Position numbers and translations under genes: made by a program. 19,096 nt of DNA from Candidatus Sulfopaludibacter sp. SbA3 (lineage in GTDB: Bacteria; Acidobacteriota; Terriglobia; Bryobacterales; Bryobacteraceae), in NCBI GenBank assembly GCA_945900935.1, contig CAMDKT010000029.1, positions 1-19,096 of the forward strand, in the 5' to 3' direction. Positions within the stretch are counted from its first letter, which is position 1, and each line of letters begins with the position of its first letter. The notes under the pieces were generated by a model that saw only the letters and a list, made by a program, of their open reading frames with translations, did not search any database and had not been told where the DNA came from. Below are positions 1-6,973 of this stretch, in pieces.

Positions 1-358
1 CGTCCTGGCAGCCCAGGCCGACGGTCACTTTCGAAAGGATGTTCTCGAAGCTTGCCGCCCAGGACTTACCGCTGATTTTGACGGCGCCGGGAGCGATCTG
101 CCAGACGTTGCGCACGGAGGTGTCGACAATCGTTTCCTCGCCACGGCCATAAGGCGCCCGCGTGGCGTATTGCATCATCGCCTCGATCTGTGGGCGGGGA
201 ATCGGGAACGATAGCGGACCGGTGCCCTCCACCTCCACTCGCGGCATCGGGATCTCCAGCGTCCCGGCAACGAAAAAATCGCCCGGGTGCTCCACGTCCG
301 ACAGGATGGCCTCGAGGGGTTTCAGTTCCTTGTTGTACTCGACTTCAATGTATTCCAT
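1..358 (-). CDS. 2OG-Fe(II) oxygenase-like protein, N-terminal part (runs off left edge)
   Basis: The minus strand is open from an ATG at 358 to the window edge (119 codons), with no stop. The N-terminus reads MEYIEVEYNKELKPLEAI. Around residues 48-76 it has an FPIPRPQIEAM stretch followed by APYGRGEET, then VDTSVRNVWQI and SGKSWAASFENIL. This block resembles the N-terminal half of bacterial prolyl-4-hydroxylase-like 2-oxoglutarate/Fe(II) oxygenases. The catalytic HxD...H residues would lie beyond the edge, so activity cannot be judged. The start at 358 is preferred because GGAAGG lies about 6 bases upstream on the minus strand. An in-frame ATG at 391 is possible but has a weaker site. The gene is divergent from fic, with about 220 bases between them. 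The family assignment is from remembered sequence pattern and is moderately sure; the reading frame itself is very likely real. Confidence 0.6.
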   Translation of the reverse strand, partial: MEYIEVEYNKELKPLEAILSDVEHPGDFFVAGTLEIPMPRVEVEGTGPLSFPIPRPQIEAMMQYATRAPYGRGEETIVDTSVRNVWQIAPGAVKISGKSWAASFENILSKVTVGLGCQD

Positions 359-561
359 GGCACCCTTCCGCAATGGCGAAAACAAGGTCATGTGACGTAG
401 ACCTCGCAAGCCTCTACCGATTCTAGATCAAGCCGGGAACTGATTCGGATCGGCTGATCGGTTCTTTTTGACAACACTCGTCCATCCGATCCCTCCGCCT
501 CACTAAACCCCAAAAAGTTCCGCATGCCAGTCCCTAACTCCCAAAACATTGCTAGGCTGAG

Positions 562-579
562 TTGAGAACCTGCTCTCAA
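562..579. promoter_or_regulatory. Perfect 6-bp inverted repeat (possible operator) overlapping the fic start
   Basis: TTGAGA (562-567) and TCTCAA (574-579) form a perfect inverted repeat around six bases, and its right arm touches the first base of the fic ATG. Such a site could be an operator for the winged-helix head of the adjacent protein, or a small hairpin limiting translation. No clear Shine-Dalgarno sequence is visible before either candidate ATG (579 or 597). A TTGACA hexamer at 468-473 has no matching -10. The operator role is inference only. Confidence 0.3.
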
Positions 580-2075
580 TGCCCGATTTCTCAACCATGC
601 CCGAGATCTTCGTTTCCAATGCGGAACTCGCGGCCAGCGTCTCCCGCGAGATGAAGCTGGGCCGATTACGGAAACTCGGGTCTCGCTTGTACACGCGCAA
701 TCTCAAGGAACAACCTGAAAAACTCGTACAGAGAAACCTCTGGCCATTGGTCGAGGCCTATCTACCCGGAGCGCTGATTGCGGACCGCACGGCTCTGGAA
801 TACCGTCCCGCAGTCGATGGATCCGTATTCCTGATCGCCGGCCACAAGCGCGATATCGTGCTGCCGGGGGTGACGTTGCGTCCGCGTAGAGGACCGGCTG
901 CCTTGGAAACGGATAGGCTCTTCATTGGTAGTCTGCGCCTTTCGTCGCCCGCGCGGGCGTTTTTGGAGAACGTGCGGCTTTCTCGTGCCCGTTCTGGCGT
1001 CGCCCGGACACTCTCACGGCGAGAGATCGAGGAACGCTTGGACGAGATACTCCGCCGGAGCGGGGTGATAGCGCTTCAGCGTCTCCGTGACGATGCGCGG
1101 AGGACCGCCGATCAATTGGAAATGACCGCCGAGTTTCAGAGTTTGGATACGTTAATCGGTTCCTTGCTGGGTACAAGAGAAGCGCGGCTGGCTTCGCCAG
1201 TTGCAATCGCTCGTGCGGCAGGGGTTCCATATGATCCACAGCGGCTCGAACTGTTCCAGCAACTCTTTGCGGAGTTGGGTGGTACGGCACCGGTGACGCG
1301 CCCGGCCAGGAGCACTGACGGTCCTGCTCTACCATTCTTCGAGGCATACTTTTCGAACTTCATCGAAGGAACTGAGTTCGCTGTCGATGAGGCTGCCGAC
1401 ATCGTATTCGGAGGGCGTATTCCGACAGCCCGGCCCCAGGATGCGCATGACGTACTCGGTACCTGGAAAGTGGTATCCGACCAGCGCGAAATGTCCCGCT
1501 TGCCAAACAACTCCGAGGATCTCCTGGCGCTATTGAAGAGCCGTCACTCGCAAATCATGGAAGGACGTCAAGATAAAGGGCACGGGAAGTTCAAGACCGA
1601 ACCAAATCGCGCCGGAGCGACTCAATTCGTGGCGCCGGAACTCGTCGAGGGTACTCTGACCAAGGGTTTCGAGATCTACCGCGGGTTGACAAGCCCGCTA
1701 CATCGCGCGATTTTCATGATGTTCCTGATCGCAGAAGTTCACCCGTTCGCAGACGGCAACGGTCGAGTTGCGCGCATCATGATGAACGCGGAACTGGTCG
1801 CCAGCCGGGAGAGCCGCATCATCGTGCCGACTGTATTCCGGAACAACTACCTCGCCGCGTTGAAGGCGCTATCTCAAAACGGAATCACGGCTGCTATCGT
1901 TCGCACGATGGACTTTGCGCAGAGGTACACACGAGCTGTGGATTTTGCGGACATTGACCGAGCGCGGTTTGTTCTCGATCGAACCCACGCTTTCATGGAT
2001 CCGAATGAGGCTGATGCGTCCGGGACTCGATTGCTTATGCCAACAGCCGAGATCCTGGCGGTCGCCGAGCAGTAG
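579..2075 (+). CDS. Fic-family protein with AbiEi-like winged-helix N-terminal domain
   Basis: This 498-residue protein is probably an AMP-transferase or related nucleotidyl-transferase of the Fic (filamentation induced by cAMP) family. The core motif HPFADGNGR sits at residues 388-396 and matches the canonical HxFx(D/E)GNGR, including the catalytic His388. SNFIEG at 259-264 fits the class II inhibitory motif (S/T)xxxE(G/N), placed N-terminal to the core as expected, so the enzyme should be held inactive by Glu263. Residues about 7-125 (LRKLGSRLYTRN, PGALIADRTALE, then an RLFIGSLRLSSPARAFL stretch) look like the winged-helix and following domain of AbiEi-type antitoxin/repressors. Residues 130-250 are a linker region I do not recognise. 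The gene stands alone, with no separate antitoxin beside it, which suits a self-contained toxin/regulator. The start is uncertain: ATG 579 or ATG 597, neither with a good ribosome site. The Fic assignment is firm; the AbiEi-like head is an inference from pattern. Confidence 0.88.
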   Translation: MPDFSTMPEIFVSNAELAASVSREMKLGRLRKLGSRLYTRNLKEQPEKLVQRNLWPLVEAYLPGALIADRTALEYRPAVDGSVFLIAGHKRDIVLPGVTLRPRRGPAALETDRLFIGSLRLSSPARAFLENVRLSRARSGVARTLSRREIEERLDEILRRSGVIALQRLRDDARRTADQLEMTAEFQSLDTLIGSLLGTREARLASPVAIARAAGVPYDPQRLELFQQLFAELGGTAPVTRPARSTDGPALPFFEAYFSNFIEGTEFAVDEAADIVFGGRIPTARPQDAHDVLGTWKVVSDQREMSRLPNNSEDLLALLKSRHSQIMEGRQDKGHGKFKTEPNRAGATQFVAPELVEGTLTKGFEIYRGLTSPLHRAIFMMFLIAEVHPFADGNGRVARIMMNAELVASRESRIIVPTVFRNNYLAALKALSQNGITAAIVRTMDFAQRYTRAVDFADIDRARFVLDRTHAFMDPNEADASGTRLLMPTAEILAVAEQ

Positions 2076-2149
2076 CCGGACACATGAGCACCGTCGCTTT
2101 GCGGAACAAGCGAGTAGCTCTAGGCTCTTCTCATGAGCGAAGCAAGAAG

Positions 2150-2181
2150 GCGCACCCCCCATATACCTGCGGGGGTTGCGC
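2150..2181 (+). terminator. GC-rich hairpin downstream of fic (possible terminator, no U tract)
   Basis: GCGCA (2150-2154) pairs with TGCGC (2177-2181), and CCCCC (2156-2160) pairs with GGGGG (2171-2175), around a 10-base loop. There is one C/T mismatch between the two stem parts. It lies 75 bases after the fic stop codon and is not followed by a T run, so intrinsic termination is uncertain. It may instead be a 3' stabilising structure or part of the decayed sequence that follows. Confidence 0.35.
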
Positions 2182-2246
2182 AAAGTTGGACCGCTCGGTT
2201 TGTTTCAATAACGGCGTTCACCCGCCTTGGCGGGACAAAACGCACC

Positions 2247-2364
2247 CTGAACTTTGCGCAGCGGTATACCAGCACTGGTGGATTTTGCGGACCTGGATCG
2301 TGCGGGGCTCGTTCTCGATCAAACATACACCGTGTTGATCCCAATGAGGCGTATACGGCGGGCC
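2247..2364 (+). pseudogene. Decayed remnant of a second fic 3' end
   Basis: Bases 2250-2349 align with 1912-2010 inside the intact fic gene at an almost constant offset of about 340. The block 2278-2320 matches 1938-1980 at 36 of 43 positions, including the identical runs GTGGATTTTGCGGAC and GTTCTCGATC. Small indels break the frame on both sides (offset 338, then 340, then 339), so one frame reads NFAQRYT and another ends with DPNEA, echoing FAQRYT...DPNEA of the intact protein. The similarity fades upstream, where a CCCGCC-TT-GGCGGG palindrome (2221-2234) sits. This is most simply the wreck of a duplicated or paralogous fic gene. It cannot encode a product. Confidence 0.7.
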
Positions 2365-2567
2365 AATGACATCCCCCTTCCATATTGGTTGCATTGAAGG
2401 AATTTGCCGGTCTTGGCCGCCTACGTCCCGTTGCAACCGTGCCTGCCCCGTCACGCAGGCTTGGCGAACGGACACATTGCGCTCTTCGCGGCCAACCGGC
2501 AACGAATCTCCCGTCCGTGGTGAACCAGGGGCGGAGGCGATTGGAGCCATTCGCTGTTTTCAAAATG
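2365..2567. other. Intergenic stretch without recognisable gene
   Basis: Short frames are open on both strands, but none has a ribosome site plus a recognisable protein pattern. The only local structure is a GCCTGC (2441-2446) / GCAGGC (2455-2460) hairpin with an 8-base loop. It probably separates the decayed fic remnant from the lysine operon promoter. Confidence 0.5.
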
Positions 2568-2597
2568 TTGACGATTTGGGCGCTACTTCGCTAACCT
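2568..2597 (+). promoter_or_regulatory. Sigma70-like promoter of the lysine/DAP operon
   Basis: The -35 candidate TTGACG (2568-2573, 5 of 6 to consensus) is followed after 18 bases by a weak -10 candidate, TAACCT (2592-2597, 3 of 6). Transcription would begin near 2604, only a few bases before helix P1 of the lysine riboswitch opens at 2607. This is where the promoter of such a leader is expected. The position supports the call more than the -10 match does. Confidence 0.5.
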
Positions 2598-2606
2598 GAT
2601 AGAGAA

Positions 2607-2805
2607 CTCGGTAGAGGAGCGAAGGTCACAAGTACAGCAGCCGCGGTTTCCGTCGCACGGAAGGCTGTTGGAAAAGGGCAACTTCGCCGAAGTTTTTCCA
2701 GCGGGGCGGCAAGCGGAAAAGTTGGGGAGTACGGGTAAGACCGGCTCACTGTCATTCGGACACTTGGCGAAATGCCAATGCATGGCCGGATGGGGCGCTA
2801 CGGAG
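2607..2805 (+). promoter_or_regulatory. Lysine riboswitch (L box) aptamer
   Basis: The conserved lysine-aptamer blocks appear in order: AGAGGAGCG (2613-2621 region) and AGTA (2631-2634), then GGGCAACTTCGCCGAAG (2676-2692) with the signature GCCGAAG, then GGCTCACTGTCA (2743-2754), and GGATGGGGCG just before the closing strand. All five helices can be paired. P1 is CTCGGTAG (2607-2614) with CTACGGAG (2798-2805), one G/G mismatch. P2 is ACAGC/GCTGT (2634-2638 / 2664-2668) plus TTCCGT/ACGGAA (2648-2653 / 2657-2662). P3 is AGTTTTTCC (2691-2699) with GGAAAAGTT (2715-2723). P4 is GAG..CGG (2727-2734) with CCG.CTC (2741-2747). P5 is TCATTCGG (2752-2759) with CCGGATGG (2786-2793), topped by TTGGC/GCCAA (2764-2768 / 2774-2778). 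It directly precedes lysine-pathway genes. Such RNAs bind lysine and shut off biosynthesis or uptake genes. Confidence 0.93.
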
Positions 2806-2860
2806 AAGTGACGGGCGCACCTGTCTACTCTCCCGGCGTTTTGCTTCCAGAGGATGGAGA
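2798..2860 (+). promoter_or_regulatory. Putative riboswitch expression platform (RBS sequestration)
   Basis: The 3' strand of P1 overlaps GGAGA (2802-2806), which can instead pair with TCTCC (2829-2833) around an inner GACGGG (2810-2815) / CCTGTC (2820-2825) hairpin. The same TCTCC can also pair with GGAGA at 2856-2860, between the two candidate start codons. With lysine bound, P1 would hold 2802-2805 and free TCTCC to mask the start region (off). Without lysine, the 2802-2833 hairpin would leave the start region open (on). No terminator-type U run is present, so translational control fits better. This is inference from hand pairing. Confidence 0.45.
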
Positions 2861-2862
2861 CT

Positions 2863-3885
2863 ATGGACGTATTCGCGCTCACAAGAACCCTCGTGGATAT
2901 TGAATCGATCACCGGCAATGAGAAGGCCGTCGGCGATTGGCTGTTCGATTATTTGCAGCCGCTGGCGGCCGATTATGGCGGGACGCTGGAGCGGATCGAA
3001 GTGGAACTGAATCGCTTCAATTTGCTAGCGATTTGGGGGGATCCGGTGGTGACGATGTCGACCCATCTGGATACGGTGCCGCCGTTTTTTGCCTCGCGCG
3101 AGGATGAGGAATTCATTTGGGGGCGAGGGGCGTGCGATGTAAAAGGAATTATCGCTTGCATGATTCATGCGGCGAAGGCGCTGCTGGCCGAAGGGCGGCG
3201 CGGGTTTGCGTTGCTGTTCGTTGTGGGGGAAGAACGGAATTCGGCGGGCGCTTATTTCATGGCGAACAAGCCGCGCGGATCGCGTTATCTGATCAATGGC
3301 GAGCCGACTTCGTGCAAGCTGGCGTTGGGATCGAAGGGCGCTTTGCGGTATGAATTAGTCGCATCGGGAAGGATGGCGCATTCGGCGTATCCGGAGTTGG
3401 GCGAGTCGGCGATTGAGAAGTTGTTGGACGCGTTGGAGCGGGTGCGGCGCATTGACTGGCCGGTGCATCCGGTGCTGGGGCCGTCGACGTTGAACATTGG
3501 AACGATTGCGGGCGGGCGGGCGCCGAATGTGGTTCCGGATGAGGCGCGGGCAGAGTTGTTGATTCGCCTGGTCGATGATCCTGCGCCGGTGCGGGCCGCT
3601 GTGTTGGCGGCGTGCGAGGGGTTAGTGGAGGCGAAGGAACAGCTTTGCATTCCGGCGATATTGATGGACGCGCGGCCGGGATTTGAGACCGATGTGATGA
3701 AGTACACAACGGACATTCCGGCGTTTGGCGGGGCGTGGGGGACGCCGCTTTTATTGGGTCCGGGCACGATTCATGTGGCCCATACGAGCCAGGAGCGGGT
3801 GCCGAAGGCGGAATTATTGAAGGCTACCGGGCTGTATGCGCAGCTTGTGCGGCAATTACTTGAAGAAGGAAAGAGCGAGGCATGA
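2863..3885 (+). CDS. dapE: M20-family deacylase, probable succinyl-diaminopimelate desuccinylase (DapE-like)
   Basis: This is a zinc aminoacylase of the M20/ArgE/DapE family (340 residues from ATG 2863). Metal ligands and catalytic residues are visible: His68 and Asp70 in STHLDTVPP, Asp92 in GRGACDVKG, the Glu123-Glu124 pair in VGEERNSAG, Glu147 in NGEPT, and a C-terminal His307 in HTSQERVP. The lid/dimerisation domain lies between, with its SGRMAHSAYP motif, so the enzyme looks complete although shorter than E. coli DapE (375). DapE releases succinate from N-succinyl-LL-diaminopimelate. The dapD gene in the same operon favours that role over acetylornithine deacetylase, but sequence alone does not settle it. 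An ATG at 2854 is also in frame. ATG 2863 is preferred because AGAGG (2849-2853) is then 9 bases upstream. It is the first gene after the lysine riboswitch. Confidence 0.82.
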   Translation: MDVFALTRTLVDIESITGNEKAVGDWLFDYLQPLAADYGGTLERIEVELNRFNLLAIWGDPVVTMSTHLDTVPPFFASREDEEFIWGRGACDVKGIIACMIHAAKALLAEGRRGFALLFVVGEERNSAGAYFMANKPRGSRYLINGEPTSCKLALGSKGALRYELVASGRMAHSAYPELGESAIEKLLDALERVRRIDWPVHPVLGPSTLNIGTIAGGRAPNVVPDEARAELLIRLVDDPAPVRAAVLAACEGLVEAKEQLCIPAILMDARPGFETDVMKYTTDIPAFGGAWGTPLLLGPGTIHVAHTSQERVPKAELLKATGLYAQLVRQLLEEGKSEA

Positions 3886-4922
3886 AGATACCAGTAGGCG
3901 TGCTTGGCGCCACCGGAATGGTGGGTCAGCACTTCGTGAGATTTTTGCAGAATCATCCCCGGTTTGAGCTGACGTGGGTGGGGGCGAGCGATCGCAGCGC
4001 GGGAAAGAAATACCGCGACGCGACGTCGTGGCGGCTGGACGGGACGATGCCTGCCGGCACGGCTGATTTGACGGTGGAGGAGTGCAAGCCGGGGAATGCG
4101 CCGAAGCTGGTGTTTTCGGCGACCGACGCCTCAGTGGCGACAGAGATTGAGCAGGCGTTTGCGGGCGCGGGGCATTTGGTGGTTTCGAACTCGAAGAATC
4201 ATCGGATGGATGACGATGTGCCGTTGTTGGTGCCGGAAGTGAATCCGGATCATTTGGCGGTGGCGGCGATGCAGAAGGCGGCGCGGGGTTGGGATGGGCT
4301 GATTATCACCAATCCGAACTGCTCGACGATTGTGTTGACGATGGCGTTGGGGCCGCTGGTGCCCTTCGGCATTCAGCGCGTGGTGGTGACGACGCTGCAG
4401 GCGATTTCGGGCGCGGGTTATCCGGGCGTGCCGTCGATGGATATTACGGCCAATGTGGTGCCCTATATTGGCGGCGAAGAGGAGAAGCTGGAGATCGAGA
4501 CGCAGAAGATTCTGGGCTCGGTTGTGGGCGGGAAGATTGTGCCGTTGGCGGCGAAGGTGAGCGCGCATTGTAATCGGGTGCCTGTGGTGGACGGGCATTT
4601 GGTGACCGTTTCGGTGGAGTTCGCTTCGAAGCCATCGTTGGCTGACGTGCGGAATGCGTTCGATACTTTTCGCGGGAAGCCGCAGTTGCTGAACCTGCCG
4701 AGCGCGCCGGCGGTTCCGGTGATTTACATGGAGCAGGCGGACCGGCCGCAGCCTCGGCGCGATGTGGAACGGGAGCGCGGAATGGCCGTATTTGTTGGCC
4801 GATTGCGCGAGTGTCCGGTGTTCGATTACAAGTTCATCGCGCTAGGTCATAACACGGTGCGCGGGGCGGCTGGGGCCGCTGTATTGAATGCCGAGTTAAT
4901 GCACGCGGAGGGATTGCTGTAA
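3882..4922 (+). CDS. asd: Aspartate-semialdehyde dehydrogenase, archaeal/fungal type
   Basis: This enzyme (346 residues) reduces aspartyl-4-phosphate with NADPH to aspartate semialdehyde, the branch-point precursor of lysine, threonine and methionine. The N-terminal GVLGATGMVGQHF is the NADP-binding loop. ITNPNCST places the nucleophile at Cys147. CNRVPVVDGH supplies Arg232 and His239, with the same seven-residue spacing as the active-site Arg/His pair of the family. SGAGYPGVPSMDI, DRPQPRRD and the near-C-terminal LGHNTVRGAAGAAVLNAEL match the archaeal/fungal class rather than the E. coli class. The start codon overlaps the stop of the preceding dapE-like gene (ATGA), so translation is probably coupled. 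lysC starts directly after the TAA. Confidence 0.95.
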   Translation: MKIPVGVLGATGMVGQHFVRFLQNHPRFELTWVGASDRSAGKKYRDATSWRLDGTMPAGTADLTVEECKPGNAPKLVFSATDASVATEIEQAFAGAGHLVVSNSKNHRMDDDVPLLVPEVNPDHLAVAAMQKAARGWDGLIITNPNCSTIVLTMALGPLVPFGIQRVVVTTLQAISGAGYPGVPSMDITANVVPYIGGEEEKLEIETQKILGSVVGGKIVPLAAKVSAHCNRVPVVDGHLVTVSVEFASKPSLADVRNAFDTFRGKPQLLNLPSAPAVPVIYMEQADRPQPRRDVERERGMAVFVGRLRECPVFDYKFIALGHNTVRGAAGAAVLNAELMHAEGLL

Positions 4923-6278
4923 ATGATCGTCATGAAGTTTGGCGGCACGTCGGTGGAATCGGCGGCCGCCATGGAGAGGGTTGCGGGAATTGTTGCGGCA
5001 CGGTTGGACCGGCAGCCGGTGGTGGTGGTGTCGGCGATGGGCAAGACGACGAACCGTTTGTTGGCGATTGCGGCGGAGGCGTGCAACGGGGAGCGGGAGG
5101 AGTCGTCGCGGCTGTTGGCGGAGTTGGCTGCCTATACGTTGGGCGAGGCGGAGGGGCTGGGGGAGGACGCGTTTATTGAGGCGCATTTTCAGGAGTTGTC
5201 GGCGTTCCTGGATGAGTTGGCGGAGATTGGTGAGTTACCGGACCAGTATGTGGATTTGATTTCGAGTTACGGGGAGCGTTTGTCGTCGCGGATTGTGGCG
5301 GCGGCTTTTCGGAAGGCCGGGTTGGACGCGGCGCATGTGGACGCGCGGGAGGTGATCGTGACCGACCGGCGGCACACGCAGGCTGCGCCGTTGTATTCGC
5401 GGTCGTACGCGAAGCTGGAGGCGCGGGTGCGGCCGCTGGCGTTGGCGGGTAAGGTAGTTGTGATGGGCGGCTTTATCGGATCCACGCAGGACGGGTTTAC
5501 GACGACGCTGGGGCGCGGCGGATCGGACTTCAGCGCGTCGATTGTGGGGGCTGGAATTGGGGCGGAAGAGATACAGATTTGGACGGACGTTGATGGGATG
5601 TTGACGTGCGACCCGCGGATTCTGCCGGGCGGGCATCGGGTGAAGATGATCTCGTTCGCGGAGGCGGCGGAACTGGCGTATTTTGGGGCGAAGGTGCTGC
5701 ATCCGGCGACGGTGGTGCCGGCTATCGAGAAGAACATTCCGGTGTTGATTTTGAACTCGCGGAATCCGGAGAGCGAGGGGACGCGGATCGTGGCGGAGCG
5801 GGTGGCGTGCGGGAACGCGGTGAAGTCCATTGCGTGCAAGCGGAATATTGTGGTGGTGAATATTCAGAGTCTCCGCATGTTGATGGCGCATGGATTTTTG
5901 AAGCGAATTTTCGACGTGTTTGACCGGTTCCAGACGCCGGTGGATATGGTGACGACGTCGGAGGTGAGCGTTTCGCTGACCATTGATAATTCGATGCATT
6001 TAGAAGACATTTGCAGGGAGTTGCGCAAGATTGCCGAAGTTACAGTGGACGATAGTTCGTCGCTGATCTGCCTGGTGGGCGATAATATTCGCGAGACGTC
6101 CGGATTGGGCGCGCGGGTGTTCGGCGCGCTGCGGGCGATCAATGTGCGGATGATTGCGCAGGGGGCTTCGCTGCTGAATTTGAGTCTTGTGGTGGCGGAC
6201 GCGGACCTGCGGGCAGCGGTTGAGGCGTTGCACGCGGAGTTCTTTTCGACGCTGGATGAAAGGGTGTTTGAGGCATGA
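4923..6278 (+). CDS. lysC: Aspartate kinase, monofunctional, lysine-sensitive type
   Basis: This 451-residue aspartokinase phosphorylates aspartate, the first committed step of the pathway. Its length and motifs follow E. coli LysC (AKIII, 449 residues). They include KFGGTSV at 5-11, SSYGERLSSRI, GGFIGSTQDGFTTTLGRGGS with TTTLGRGGSD at 193-202, IWTDVDGMLTCDPR, and FGAKVLHPAT closing the kinase domain. The last ~150 residues form the tandem ACT regulatory domains, including MVTTSEVSVSLT, which binds allosteric lysine in the relatives. No homoserine dehydrogenase part is present. The gene begins immediately after the asd stop, with GGAGG about 12 bases upstream of the ATG. It is therefore controlled twice by lysine: by the upstream riboswitch and, probably, by feedback on the enzyme. 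The ACT role is family knowledge. Confidence 0.95.
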   Translation: MIVMKFGGTSVESAAAMERVAGIVAARLDRQPVVVVSAMGKTTNRLLAIAAEACNGEREESSRLLAELAAYTLGEAEGLGEDAFIEAHFQELSAFLDELAEIGELPDQYVDLISSYGERLSSRIVAAAFRKAGLDAAHVDAREVIVTDRRHTQAAPLYSRSYAKLEARVRPLALAGKVVVMGGFIGSTQDGFTTTLGRGGSDFSASIVGAGIGAEEIQIWTDVDGMLTCDPRILPGGHRVKMISFAEAAELAYFGAKVLHPATVVPAIEKNIPVLILNSRNPESEGTRIVAERVACGNAVKSIACKRNIVVVNIQSLRMLMAHGFLKRIFDVFDRFQTPVDMVTTSEVSVSLTIDNSMHLEDICRELRKIAEVTVDDSSSLICLVGDNIRETSGLGARVFGALRAINVRMIAQGASLLNLSLVVADADLRAAVEALHAEFFSTLDERVFEA

Positions 6279-6961
6279 AGCTGGCTCTAATTGGGTATGG
6301 GAAAATGGGCCGGATGCTGGAGCAATTGGCACCGGAGTATGGGTTTGCGGTGACGCTGATTTTGGACGTTCACAATAACGTGGACGGGGCGTGGATCACG
6401 CGGGAGAATTTTGCGGGGATCGACGCGGCGATTGAGTTTACGGCACCGGAGGCGACGGCGGGAAACGTGGAGCGGTTGGCGGCGATTGGCGTGCCGGTGG
6501 TGATAGGAACGACGGGCTGGCTGCATGAGATGGACCGGGTGAAAGCGGCGGTTGCGGCAGGGAATTCGGCGGCGGTTTGGAGCCCGAACTTTTCGGTGGG
6601 AGTGAACGTGTTTTTCCGGCTGGCGGCGGAGGCGGCGAAGCTCTTGGCTCAGCAGCCGGAGTATGGTTCGTGGGCGTGGGAGATTCATCACGACACGAAG
6701 AAAGACTCGCCCAGCGGAACGCTTTTGAAGCTGGTGGAGGAGATGAAGCGGGCCGGGTATGAGCGGGACATTGATGTGTCGTCGAACCGCGCCGGACGAG
6801 TGCCGGGGACGCATGAGATCGGGTTTGACAGCGCGGCGGATACGATCACGCTGCGGCACACGGCGCGAAGCCGCGAGGGGTTTGCGCGGGGGGCATTGCA
6901 GGCGGCGCGATGGGTTGCCGGCAAGCAGGGTTTTTACGAATTTAGCGAGACGCTTTTTTAA
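6275..6961 (+). CDS. dapB: 4-hydroxy-tetrahydrodipicolinate reductase
   Basis: DapB reduces the DapA product to tetrahydrodipicolinate using NAD(P)H. The 228-residue protein starts with a dinucleotide-binding IGYGKMGRM (6-14), has VIGTTGW in the cofactor/substrate junction, and carries the catalytic and substrate block EIHHDTKKDSPSGT at residues 136-149 (His138-His139, Lys142-Lys143). It is shorter than E. coli DapB (273), mainly because the region between the Rossmann start and IEFTAPEAT is compact. This is seen in other bacterial DapB proteins, so I do not regard it as truncated. ATG overlaps the lysC stop in an ATGA, implying translational coupling. Confidence is high from the motif and the neighbours dapA and lysC. 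Confidence 0.95.
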   Translation: MKLALIGYGKMGRMLEQLAPEYGFAVTLILDVHNNVDGAWITRENFAGIDAAIEFTAPEATAGNVERLAAIGVPVVIGTTGWLHEMDRVKAAVAAGNSAAVWSPNFSVGVNVFFRLAAEAAKLLAQQPEYGSWAWEIHHDTKKDSPSGTLLKLVEEMKRAGYERDIDVSSNRAGRVPGTHEIGFDSAADTITLRHTARSREGFARGALQAARWVAGKQGFYEFSETLF

Positions 6962-6973
6962 TGGAGGTAGCAC

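Noticed and set aside
468..473. TTGACA as a -35 element for fic
   Set aside because: No acceptable -10 hexamer lies 16-19 bases downstream, where the sequence is CT-rich and lacks TA.
2084..2338. Small plus-strand ORFs between fic and the lysine operon as real genes
   Set aside because: They overlap in several frames, lack ribosome sites, and are explained by the decayed fic remnant and hairpins.
2559..2573. Similarity of TCAAAATGTTGA here to TCAAAAATGTTGA near 9700 as paired insertion-sequence ends
   Set aside because: The match is about 12 bases with an indel, flanks are unrelated, and no transposase lies between or beside them.
5235..5999. Minus-strand frame opposite lysC
   Set aside because: Arg/His-rich composition typical of an antisense shadow; lysC motifs are unambiguous on the plus strand.
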